Of a stretch of 64,000 nt of DNA, positions 46,941-57,487 are shown piece by piece. The notes under the pieces were generated by a model. That model ran no database searches. It saw only the letters and a list, made by a program, of their open reading frames with translations, and had not been told where the DNA came from. Source of the DNA: Lepidodermella squamata (lineage: Eukaryota; Gastrotricha); the NCBI GenBank assembly GCA_047495785.1, contig JBLDXI010000032.1:3224001-3288000 (forward strand), given 5' to 3'. The stretch's first letter is position 1; each line of letters begins with the position of its first letter. Both the position numbers and the translations under genes were made by a program.

Positions 46941-47951
46941 AATTTAAGATAGACTGACTACTCACGAGAAAACAGCGGAACACCATGGGTCGCAGATGTT
47001 CAGCTGAATCATGAAAAAAGGTCCGAATTTCGGTGGGAAAGTAAACAAAGAAGTTGATTTTTCTTCGATCGATTATTTGAAATCAGAGCTGGTTCTTTGA
47101 AGTTTGTTGATGGTACCTAGAAGAGAATTTTACGACGAACACGATGGTTATTTTTTCTTTATTTTTGGATTTTTTTAAATGGGGGAAAATTAATTTTAAA
47201 GTTTTTGAGCTTGCAAATAAAATCGAAAATCGACAGGATTAAAAGCGAAATTGAAGGAGTTGCCGATGGTTCTAAACGCGGCTTGGCGTTAGCTTTCTTC
47301 TGAGCCCAATCTTGACCTTCAATGATTTTTTACTGAATTTTAACAATTTTTTGAAGTTTTTCGGTGGGAAACAGCATTACTTTTGGTTTGGACATCTTGG
47401 CCACACATGTGATTCATGCGCAAGGTTCATGCTTTTTTCTGGTTTAGATTCATGCGAATGAATCACGCGTTTGCTTGTGTCTGTTTTGCTAACAAGCAAA
47501 AGTAATGGATTTTCCCACCGAAAAACTTCAAAAAATTGTTAAAATCCAGTAAAAAATCATTGAAGGTCAAACTTGGGCTCAAAATAAAGCTCACGCACAG
47601 GCGCATTTAGATTCATCGACAATCGATTCAATTTCATTTTCCTTCTTGTCGATTTCCCATTTTATTTGCAGGCTCAAAAACTATAAAATGCATTTCGACC
47701 AATTTGAAAAAATCATAATTTCACGAAAAAATAACCATCTTGCTCCTCTCATAATTCTCTTCCTGGTTCCAACAACGAAATTGAGAGAACCAGCGCTGAT
47801 AAAACGAAATCGATCGAAGAAAAATCAACTTCTTTGTTTACTTTCCCACCGAAATTCGGACCTTTTTTCATGATTCAGCTGAACATCTGCGACCCATGGT
47901 GTTCCGCTGTTTTCTCGTGAGTAGTCAGTCTATCTTAAATTATGTCTATGG
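46931..47951. repeat. Large inverted repeat mirroring the start and upstream region of gene L
   Basis: The left arm 46931-47371 and right arm 47511-47951 are inverted copies of 441 bp each, with a 139-bp spacer whose edges also pair. About the outer 140 bp look identical; the inner parts diverge but remain alignable. The left arm includes the first ten bases of the gene L coding sequence, so an identical ATGTCTATGG occurs on the plus strand at 47942. Arms contain GAATTTCGGTGGGAAAG twice in related forms. It may be a foldback element that supplied the promoter of L, or an inverted duplication of that promoter. Confidence 0.9.
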
Positions 47952-48758
47952 TGGCGGCTGAAAATATTAGTTATTACTAAGATCAGAAGATCAGTTTGGT
48001 TGCTGTTAAAATGCGCGGGTATTTTTTTGCCGAAAATTGAGCGCGTGTGCTATTATCCACGTTGAGTCGCGTGACCAGGCCATGTTGAAAAATCGTGGAT
48101 TTCAAAAACTCTTTTTCTACCTCATTCTACCTCATTTTTTCTGAATAGTGAATAGAATTATGGATGCAATTTAGGGTGAAAATAAATGCAAAGAATTACA
48201 AATAATCAGCAAAATGTGGACGTCTTGACTTTTCGCATAAGGGGACTTTGGTTAGGTCGCAGATCGAGTTCGGTATCGCGATAGATTGTGCTTACCCATA
48301 TTATAGGGCATTCATTGATCGCGGGACCTATTGACTGTATAGTTATCGCAGTGGATCGGCATGTATCGATTTCTGGGTCAGGCGTCTTCAGCTGTGGAAT
48401 CTTAGATTCTAAATTACTCCCATGAATGTCCCTAAGATTCTCCTTCACTTATATCACCGAAAAAGTTAAGTTTGAAAAAGTTTTAGAGGTTCAGCATTCA
48501 GATCAGAATTCAGCTTTTCCAGTCTTTCATCGCGACAGTTTTTGCAGCACAGCAATCACGCACTCCGTCTGGGCAAACAGGTCGAATTCGGCCGGTTTGA
48601 TTGAATTTGAATAGCGTCGTCTTTTTATTTTCCAACTCGAACAAATTTACACAAAGGTCAATGAGACTATGGCTGACACGGTGGTATTTTTTGTTGGATT
48701 TTTTGTTAAAATTAAAGACGAATAAAAATGCTCAAAGTTATAGGAAGTTAGTTTGCAT
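47952..48758. other. Region between the inverted repeat and gene M
   Basis: No gene is supported. The mirrored ATG at 47942 opens a frame of only about a dozen codons that ends at TAA near 47978. The rest is AT-rich and contains the 3' end of gene M at its right edge. Confidence 0.55.
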
Positions 48759-50035
48759 TCAGCTGGTCATTTTCACTCCATAATAAATGAGGACAAGGAA
48801 TCCAATACTTGTCGACAACCCCATGACCAAAAAGTCCGCCAAACGTATCAACTTGATACTGAAACGCCCGTTTTTAGATGTCAAAATCTTGCGATTCAGC
48901 CATTTAATTTCAGCCGCCGTGCAAGCAAACGGCGTGTAGATTGTTATCAAAAAGCAGATCAGCATGAAGGCTAGTAGAATATTCATGATGTAAACATCTT
49001 CGGATGTTTTCGGCATCAGGCTAGAGACCAGCGTCTGCAGGACAGAAACTGACAAATTGACAGTTACGCAAAATGCAGGCCGGTCAGGGTGGTCGGGTGA
49101 CATAATTAAGGCGGCGATCTGAAGGGCGTACAACGCAATTGCTGGTACGAAGATGTTACCGGCGTAATACTGATATTTCCGCTGAATGTACAATTTCATA
49201 ACCATGTGGTCGTAGCCACCTTCTAATGATTGAGAGAAGTTTAAGCCTAACAGCTCCCAAATATCGTCGTCTAGCAGCGGTTTGCCGTATATTTCAAAAG
49301 TTCCTCGAACAAAATTCAACTCATTCGATAAATATTCAGTTTCGAACTCGAAGGTGCACCAGGCGGTGTCGAAGGGAAATTTCTGGAAATTGAATCCATA
49401 GCATTTAGTAGATATTTGATCTGTTGTCAACATATCGCCAAACGGTGGCTCTCTCAATGCGAATATCGTGACGACTCGTTCTCTGCAAATAAAATTAAAT
49501 AAAAATCGGAATAAATTCATATTATCAATTATTACTGCCGTAGAGGTCTAGGATTTCCGATTGCATTAACATGTTGAAGGTCCGGCCACCAGATGTCATT
49601 TTTCGGCATCTGAAAAGCGATTCTTTTCTGGATTTCGATGTCAAGGTCTTCATAGCCAGGCATCAAATCTGATCTGATATCTCTTCCGCAGGGAAAGTTC
49701 CACTCGACCAAAATCATCGCCATTGCAGTCACGCTTGTGAGTCATAAATTTGAGTAATTTCAGATATAGGTGATAATAATCGAGAAAAATTACCTCATTT
49801 CGACATCATTAACTTGATTAATATTCATCAAAGCCATATCTAAATTTGCAGTAATCGGGTTGCTGAAATTTTTCGAGTATAACTGCCAATCAGTAGGCAG
49901 TTTAGGGCCCTTGGCAATAGGGCAAAGCTCGAAAAAGCGGTCTCTCAATTCATTAGACGCGTTAGTACTGAAGTTCCAGCTACCTACTACAGGGCTGAAA
50001 GAGAACAGGAGGGCGACGATAGCTGAAATCGCCAT
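48759..50035 (-). CDS. Receptor M: Cys-loop ligand-gated ion channel subunit
   Basis: Three exons (50035-49794, 49733-49536, 49482-48759) close at 387 aa. The N-terminal MAISAIVALLFSFSPVVGS is a signal peptide. The ligand-binding domain contains WWPDLQHVN and the loop CYGFNFQKFPFDTAWC with FPFD. This loop has 14 residues between the cysteines, where the family normally has 13. Four membrane helices follow: VPAIALYALQIAALIM, a pore helix after HPDRPAF with LSVSVLQTLV, a third around LLAFMLICFLITIY, and a last one near the C-terminus (VMGLSTSIGFLVLIYY). The M3-M4 loop is short, about 35 residues. Asp-Arg before M2 suggests cation selectivity by analogy. Ligand unknown. Distant from N and P. Confidence 0.85.
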
Positions 50036-50666
50036 CTTACGAAACTGTCATACATACCAGAAATCAGAATGCCAGGTATGTGAGGTAAGCGCAGGAAACA
50101 GCTACGAAGCATAATACTACGAACATATCGCGGAAGTCAGAAAACCAGACAGGGTAAACACAAAGGTCAGGGTAAATGTTGAAAAGTAATCGAAGCTGAG
50201 CAATTATCGTAAATCCGATGATCGAGCAATTTTATACATTCCAGCCATTTCCAAATCGATAAAAGCAGATGCATCAAATCGATATAGATATACTTTTATT
50301 GTATCCCGAAACTAAGAGAAAAATATTCTCCTTAAGATTAAGAATTGAAAACTGTACATGATTTTCCGGCTCAAATTATCACATTTTAAATTTTGAGAGT
50401 TTTAAATTCAAACAAATTTCAACAATCTACCGTCTTGTCGTATCCACGATGGTGAAAATTCGCCGTTAGATTATCATGCAATTTAGGGAATTATTTTAGG
50501 AAGGTTCAACTTCTCATGCTAGATCGAAAGGCCTTTAGCGGAGAAATATACCTCACGAGAGGATATTGTATTTCGCATCAAATATTTACCAACAGATAGG
50601 TAGCCAGATAATAATTTAGACATTTTTCAAGCGATAAAATTGCTGCGCAAAGTTATGTAAAAGCTG
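50036..50666. other. Promoter region between divergent receptors M and N
   Basis: About 630 bp with no gene. It must hold both start regions. It is AT-rich; no convincing TATA box or repeat was found. Confidence 0.6.
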
Positions 50667-51890
50667 ATGCGACCTTTCAGTCTTTTCTCTTGCGTCTGGG
50701 GCTTAATGGTAGCGGGTGAAGTTCGTACTGATAATGCGGCGATAATTCAAAATCATTTGCTGTGTGACCCATTTTCCCGCTCAAATAAAACAGTCAACAT
50801 TGATGCAACGTTTCGGTTTTACAATTTCGACGAGATCGACGACGTCGGGCAAATGATGGCTGTTAAAGGCAACCTGGTCCTTACTTGGAACGACGATTGT
50901 TACTATAAGGTCGCTAAGCAATTGTGGCCGCATTTCGACGACACCACCTCGCAAAAATCCTTCTTTCTAGCAATTGACAGCGCTTATGCCGGTCAAATGT
51001 GGAAGCCGAAACTGGCCTTCATGAACAGCGCAAGTGATTCAATTCAAGTCGTTGATGAAAACATGGCCGGGTACCCGATCGACGTTTATTCAGACGGATT
51101 AGTATATACAAGTGCGGCTGGTTTGTGGAAGGCAAAGTGCTCGATGAATCACGAGCTGTTCCCTTTCGATTCGCAGCGATGTGCATTCATCTTCGAAATG
51201 TGGCTCCATGACAGAATGACAAATTTGAGCAGCGTTAGCGTTGCGTATCTCAGCCCGGATAAGGTAGTCACTCAAAAAACCGATCACTGGGCATTTATCA
51301 GTGCCGATTCCGAAGTTCACGCTGAATCATGCTTCATTCTATCAGAGGGTAGCGAGAAGCAGTGTTGGTCGAGGATGACTGTTACCTTGGAGATGAAGCG
51401 CATTTGGCTGCCTTACGTCTTTACGATAATCGTGCCGACAATATCATTGAGCGTTCTTCAATTATCAACTCTGGCTATGCCAGCAAAGATGCCTGACAGA
51501 CCAGTAAATATTTCCTAAATTTCATTGAAGATTTTCATAACAGTTCTGTTACAGGTGTTTTCAACTACAATTCTGCTGGCTTTCGTCATTTTGCAGACTG
51601 ATACTCGCCGAAGTATCCCCGATTCCGCGGTTGTTGTCGCGCTGCTCGTCTATTTCAACGCGAACATCGTCTCGGGCACGCTCATGTGCATCTACGTCAC
51701 AATTATGGTCGGACTTGCAGATCATCGGAAGAAGATGGGCGGGCGACATTTAAGCCCCCGTTTGAAGAAAACGTTCTTCAGCACATTGTCCTTCACTCGG
51801 CAATGCGATTTGGTGGCATTCTTCATATTTTTTGCCATATTTATCGGCGAACATCTGTATCTCGTCGCACGGGTAAATCAAACTGCCTGA
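50667..51890 (+). CDS. Receptor N: Cys-loop ligand-gated ion channel subunit
   Basis: Two exons (50667-51503, 51555-51890) close at 390 aa. Signal peptide MRPFSLFSCVWGLMVAG. The binding domain includes WKPKLAFMNSA, GLWKAKC and the 13-residue Cys loop CSMNHELFPFDSQRC, plus a second Cys pair (ESCFILSEGSEKQCW). M1 is RIWLPYVFTIIVPTIS. The only intron falls right after MPDRP, just before the pore helix M2 (VFSTTILLAFVILQ). The M3-M4 loop is short (DHRKKMGGRHLSPRLKK and a few more). Asp-Arg before M2 suggests a cation channel, though the preceding PAK resembles the PAR of anion channels, so selectivity is open. Paralogue of P. Confidence 0.88.
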
Positions 51891-52347
51891 AAAAATGAAC
51901 ACACGTCTTTTTCTAGAACTATAACAGAAAATTCTTAAATCTTTGTTTTTCACTCAGTTGAATCATGGCTTAATGTTGCACGAGTGTTTATTTTAAGGCT
52001 GTAATAAAATTTCGCTGAAAAATTAATCCAAAAAATCCATTAATTTTAGAAAAAAATGTTTGTATTAAATATCGGATTGTCGCGCGGCGTAAAGTATAAC
52101 AATTGCATTTTTGAGAGAAGCTTTTCTAAGAAAGGAAAAAGCCTTCCTATCCCCAAGTCATCTGGCGTGATGAGTTTGAAAACTACCGACCGCGTAAACG
52201 ACCGGAGATGAGCGCGCTAACGAGGCTGAAAAAGCCATTAAATGTTCAAAAAAATGCGCTCTGGATCGCGCTCATAATCCTCTAAAAATCCTCTGAAGTT
52301 TTTTCTGCAGCCACACCGCCATTTAAAATTTCCAGCGTTTATCGAAA
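51891..52347. other. Region between receptor N and transporter Q
   Basis: No gene. AATAAAA near 52003 probably ends N. From about 52060 to 52347 it matches 57170-57487 in front of transporter S, so Q and S were duplicated with about 290 bp of upstream DNA. Confidence 0.65.
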
Positions 52348-54080
52348 ATGACTCCGAAAAAATTGGATAGCTCCGAAGTTTTAGAAAACAGCTCGCGATC
52401 TTCCGACGAAGGTCATGCAAATGAAGCCTTCACGGCTGATAAAGATTCCGTCCAGCTTCAAAATCAAGGCTGGACAGCGTACTTGCTGTACAGCAACGTC
52501 GTGATAGTCCTTGGGTCGGCTTTCATGTTTGGCTTCAACTTATCAGTCGTTAACGGCCCTTACGTTCATATGAACGCTTGGTTAAACGAAACTTTCGCGA
52601 GGGAAGGCCGTTGTCTGAACGAAGTTGAACTTAATACTCAATGGTCACTAGCAGTTTCACTCTACGTGATTGGCGGAATTGTTGGATCAACGTGGTTCCC
52701 AAGCCGCATGTCATCGACTATCGGAAAGTTTGTATTAAAAAAGCACATTTTTAGAAAAATCCTCCTTAATGTTTTGCACCAGGCGCTACGCTTTGATAAT
52801 TGCTGCCGCCATAGCATTTATTGGCGAAATCGTGATATTCATCGCAAGATTTACCATGAGCTATGTGCCATTTATGCTCGGAAGAATTGTTGTTGGGTTT
52901 TCAGGCGGGATGTCGCTAACAATTGCCCCGGCTTTGATCAACGAACACTCGCCGGCTAGACTGCGAGGTGCCTGTGGGACTATCTTCAGCCTAGGAATCG
53001 CCATTGGACTTGAGGCTGCGAATCTTCTCGGTTTATCATTCCTATTAGGGTCCGAGCAACTCTGGCACTATCTTTTCCGTAAAAAAATTCGCTGGATTCT
53101 TGGAATTTCCTTTACATTCTCTGCTTTACAGTGACTGTAGCTGGGTTATACCTTGTCCATGCAATCGGTATGTTTTTCGTGGTGGAAAGTCCTCGATGGC
53201 TTTTCGACAAGAATCGAGAAAATGAGGCCCAGAAGGCTATGCTAAGACTTCGTAACGCGTCCAACTACGAAACAATCCAACCTGAGTTTGAGCTAATGAA
53301 ACGCACGGCTCGAGAGGAAGCGAACATGCCTGCAATAACCATGAGAACCTTGCTGAAAGATCGACGTCTCTGGTGGCCAATGTTAGTCGTCATCATCGTT
53401 CATATCAACAACGAGTTGACAGGGCTGAGTGCTGTTTTGATTTACACAAGCTTGGTACTGAACGACGGTGGCCTTGGATCGGAAATGGCATCCGTCGCGA
53501 ATTTCGGCATAACCTTTGCAATGGTCTTAGGAAATATCATTTGCGCCCTCCTTGTCGATAGAATTGGTCGACGAATTCTTCTGCTAGTTGGCACGTTCAG
53601 TTTGATAGTAATCAACGTCTTCCTTGTGCTTGTTCTGAATTATCACGTAACGTTTAGCGGGTTGAATTATATACTTACATTGAAACTTTTCCTATCCTTA
53701 TTCAGGTCTTACCAGCAGGAATGGCAGGGTTTGCAGCTTTCCTGCTGATCTTCACTTGTGGTCCAGGTCCGATTCCTTGGTTCTTGCCGGCTGAGATGTT
53801 CAACCAATCAGCTCGGCCTCTTGCCCTCGACATAGCGACCTTTACCAACTGGGCTGGAAACATTATTGTAACCTTTGTCTTCCCAATAATGAAGCTGAAA
53901 ATCGGCTACTTTGCCTTTTTACCATTCGCTTGTATTGCTGCTATCTGTTTTGTCTTCTTTCTACTCTTTTTGCCCGAAACTGCGCCTGGGCTAGCCAACT
54001 ATAACAACGAGAAATTCGCGCCAGGAAACTCGCTGATTCAACTTGGCTGTTGCGAGAAATCACGCAGGCGTCACACCTGA
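52348..54080 (+). CDS. Transporter Q: GLUT/SLC2-like sugar transporter
   Basis: Four exons (52348-52727, 52783-53078, 53132-53646, 53706-54080) close at 521 aa. The cytosolic N-terminus is acidic and Ser-rich (SSRSSDEGHANEAF). Motifs: VIVLGSAFMFGFNLS, IGKRYALI, SPARLRGACGT, VVESPRWL, DRIGRR, CGPGPIPWFLPAEMFNQ, FTNWAGN and PETAP. Unlike H-K it keeps PIPW in helix 10 as in glucose transporters, but helix 7 reads NELTG. Exon lengths 296 and 515 are shared with S and T. It belongs with S, T and the broken copy at 54989 to a second subgroup. Substrate unknown. Confidence 0.88.
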
Positions 54081-54988
54081 TTATCGACGGAGATTTCTTA
54101 GCCTCAATTCAAACATGGAAAAATGTTAATACTAATTTTGCAAATATTATTTTATTTAAATATGACATATATTCCTGCGTGGGGTTTTCAGTGATATTTA
54201 TTGATTTCATCGAAGGCCGAACTAATTACTTGATTACTTATTTTTAATTATAAGCATATTATTTTTAATATACCGTATTTTCGCGCTTTGAGTGTAATGC
54301 CACTATGCCCCGTTTATAGTGACATGCCAGATTAAATTTCAATGCAAAGCATTAGATGCCACTAAAATCGAGGTAATTGAATCGGGGTCAATAACCACGT
54401 TTCATTTTATAGGAGCATGACACTCGAAGCGCGGTAATACGGTACAAACATATCGTGAAATAAACCCATCGTTAGTAAAATTGGAATTTTTATTGTATTC
54501 TTTCGAGTTTATTTTACCACGAATATGCTAAAATCTTCGTCTGCTTGATAAGTAAACTCTCGTGGACCAGCACCTGGCCACACACACACTACCTGATAGC
54601 TTTGACATCCACGCACACTTCAAAGTGTTATATGCAAGTGCCGCAAGAGGTGGGATTGCTTGGTCCTCGAGATTCTACTAATCAAGCAGACGAAGATCGC
54701 AGTGAGCCTCAACGTGCAGTCCGACTCAATTAAATTAAAACTATTTTGGCAGTTTCTATTTTCCTCCTGATACCTTGTTGTGCTTTCGTTCTTCACTGCG
54801 TTCATTCTTGTTGTGTTTTCTTGTTGTGTTCCTGAAGATGGTCCGCGCAAGGACCGAAACGTCGCCAATAATTAATAAAGTTGTAGTCAGAAGCAACTTA
54901 AGGCTACCTAAAGCTTTTGATTATCATTTTCCAAGCCGTTGCAACAGTCCAATACTAACACGTTTTAAGCTTTCTAAACTTCGCTGAA
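54081..54988. other. Region between Q and the transporter pseudogene
   Basis: No gene is supported. It contains an inverted-repeat element at 54271-54444. The last 100 bp before 54989 resemble the region before transporter T (shared GCAACAGTCCAATA and ACACGTTT), so the pseudogene was copied with its upstream DNA. Confidence 0.6.
54271..54444. mobile_element. 174-bp MITE with TA target
   Basis: The ends are inverted repeats over about 27 bp with a few mismatches: TACCGTATTTTCGCGCTTTG on the left and the complement of CGAAGCGCGGTAATACGGTA on the right. Both ends carry TA, as in Tc1/mariner-type insertions. No coding capacity. Confidence 0.75.
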
Positions 54989-55290
54989 ATGACGAATGAC
55001 GATGGGCATGGCGATTGCGATGACGAAATCGAAGAGGGCCCGCGACATCACGAGCACGAACTCGGCAATCAGGGCTGGAATGCTTACCTGCTCTACAGCA
55101 ATATTACTGTTGCATTAGGATCAGCTTTCCTATTTGGTTACAACATATCAGTCGTAAATGGCTATGAATAAATGGCTAAACGAGACCTGCTGATGAGTTG
55201 AAAACACAATGGTCACTCGCAGTCGCGTTATACTTGGTTGGTTTGCTTGGTTAACTTTCAAGCCCAAGTGTCATCACGCCTCGTCAAAAG
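54989..55290 (+). pseudogene. Truncated sugar-transporter pseudogene (T-like)
   Basis: The first 58 codons match transporter T closely (DDEIEEGPRHHEHEL, then LFGYNISVVNG). Then the text corresponding to PYIHM is deleted and the frame hits TAA at about 55168. A second deletion removes the TFASQGKIL region. Similarity fades near 55290 within exon 1, and no later exons follow. This is a dead copy. Confidence 0.85.
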
Positions 55291-55426
55291 TATCTATAAT
55301 GAACTGCATTTTATCCCAATCTTACTATAATAAAGTAGTATCATCTGCGAATGCTAGCAGCATAAGCCACTCTTCGTCCATTGAAGGTATACCTGTTTTT
55401 TCTAATTGTTTTACTCGTTTCCAGAC

Positions 55427-55827
55427 TACCGTACTGCCCGGAACAAAAACCATGACATTTGTTTTTTTCAAACGATGATGAACCCCTGACATTTAAAAGG
55501 GACTGACATTTATTTCGGGCCTGACATTTATTTATTCGAACCAACTAGTAACTTGCCCAGGAACCAAAATGGCATATATTTTCCTGAACTTCTACTTGTT
55601 TTGACCCGAAAACTTGGTCCCTGACCTTTCTATGTTCCAAGAGTAGTAATTATCTCCATTCAGAATGGCTATAATGACCTCATTAGTGATCTTCAGTAAA
55701 GTCTCTGCCATTGACCTGACATTTATTTCGGGCCTGACATTTATTATTTCGAATGACCTCTAACCTCTGACATTTATTTGAGGCTGTCATTTATTCGAGG
55801 CTGGCTTTTTTTTCGGGCAGTACGGTA
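55427..55827. mobile_element. 401-bp MITE with TA target and internal TGACATTTAT repeats
   Basis: TACCGTACTGCCCG at 55427 is repeated as the perfect reverse complement ending at 55827; the outer TA fits a target-site duplication, as in mariner-like MITEs. Inside, the word TGACATTTATT, often followed by TCGGGCC or TCGAGGC, occurs at least six times on the right half. Related to the 54271 element by the CCGTA ends. No coding capacity. Confidence 0.8.
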
Positions 55828-57487
55828 CCTTAAAATCAGCTATATTTTTCAGCTGATTTTAGTGTTGTGCGCAAGCGAGTAAAAAACCGTTCCCAACATT
55901 ACTCAGCTGAGTATAATAATCGATCAAATGTACAATTTTCATATGTTTTCGGGTTAATCAGGGTGGAAAGGCTTGGTAGGCTGATTTGAACGTTTCGTCA
56001 AGAGGTACCAACAGGTTGTATCAGCCTAATATATTTTTGTCTGTTTCAGCATGGTCGCATTTGGGTACGCTTTCGACCTTATCAGAGGAATTTTGAATTT
56101 ACTAATGAATTAAATAGTGTTATTAATCTACCGACCTACAAGGACTTTTGGAGCACCCTGTATTTCTATTTGAGGAATTGGCCGATTATTACACCTTTTC
56201 CATCAATTTGCCACGGCACAGTTTGTCGTTTGCCGTTCTATTTTTAGCATGAACTTGTTCGCTTGAATGATGGCTGTTATTTTTTGCGTCCTCTTCGTCG
56301 TCGTATTCCACTTCTGTGGCAATGATGGTAATGATGGAGGCGGCGGTTTTTTCGTTGCTTTGTCGTTTCGTCGTTTTTTCGCCATTTTTTCAGTTCAGTT
56401 CAGAATAGTGCTAGGTCATAGTGGTCATCCACTTACGGCAATTACAGCCATTCTCGGATAGGAAGGCTCCCGTTATATCGCGGGGTGGGCGACAGGACGA
56501 CTTGCCTAGAATATAAAATAATGGCGTAAAACTAACCTCTTGCATCTCGGCCCAGTCAGTCACGTGTCCATAGAGCTAGTTTTAAGATAAGGTCCTACTC
56601 CTGACTAGGCCTGTAAACGCCATGGACGCCAGGTGTTGTGATGAATCAGCAGCGAGTGGTTGGAAAAGTAAACAAATCAGGTGATTTTTCGATTCCCGAA
56701 TTTTTATTCATGGTAATTTTCTTGATAAAATTGTGATGGTACCACGATTTTATGAATTATTCCACTTGGGTTTTTACATTATTACACAAATAGAGATAGC
56801 CCGTTGGATTCCATCCAGACAGCACGTGCGCCACGTGCACATGGTGAGGTTGGGTCCGGAGCTGGATCAGAGTTCGATTGTAGTGAAAAACCATTCATTC
56901 AATAACCATTCTGGCGCCCATGGCGTTTACAGGCTTTTAGTCAGGATCAGGACCTCTATCTTAAAACTAGCTCTATGACACCAACGTAAAAGCTCTCGTA
57001 AGAACGAAGTGAGGAAACGACGAAGCGACGAAGCGACGAAGCAACGAAAAACCGCCACCTCAGAACCATACATAGAACTAGCTATTCATGCCACGTGACC
57101 ACGCGAGCTTTCATCCTGAATCATTGTTAATGTCTTTTTTAATGCTGTGGTTAATCCATTGATTTTCGCATGAAAATGTATTAAATATCGGATTACCACG
57201 CGGCATAAGGTGTAACAATCGCGAAAAAAGCTGCTCCAAGAAAAGAAAACCTGGCTGACCCCCAAGTCATCTAGCCTGCTGTTGGAAACTACCCAGAAAA
57301 TAACGTGTGTTACAGCCAACGACTAATGACGGATATGAGCGCGCTTATCTACCATGCTGAAGAAACCATTAAATTAATGTTGCAAATGCGCTCTGGATCG
57401 CGCTTAATCCTCTATAATACCTCTGTAAAAATAAATTTTTTTATGTAGCCACGCCGCCATATTTAAAACTTCCAGCGTTTATCGAAA
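55828..57487. other. Repeat-rich region before transporter S
   Basis: No gene is supported. It contains the foldback element 56569-56977 with outer imperfect arms (about 56337-56390 and 57010-57057), the latter with the ACGAAGCG octamer repeated. From 57170 to 57487 it matches the upstream region of transporter Q. Small frames near 56203-56461 lie in low-complexity DNA. Confidence 0.6.
56569..56977. mobile_element. Foldback element of about 409 bp
   Basis: About 65 bp at each end are inverted repeats: CATAGAGCTAGTTTTAAGAT on the left, and its complement ending CTAGCTCTATG on the right, continuing inward through GCCTGTAAACGCCATGG on the left. The phrase AAAGTAAACAAA followed by GATTTTTCGAT resembles part of the 46931 inverted repeat, so the two may belong to one family. 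Confidence 0.75.
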
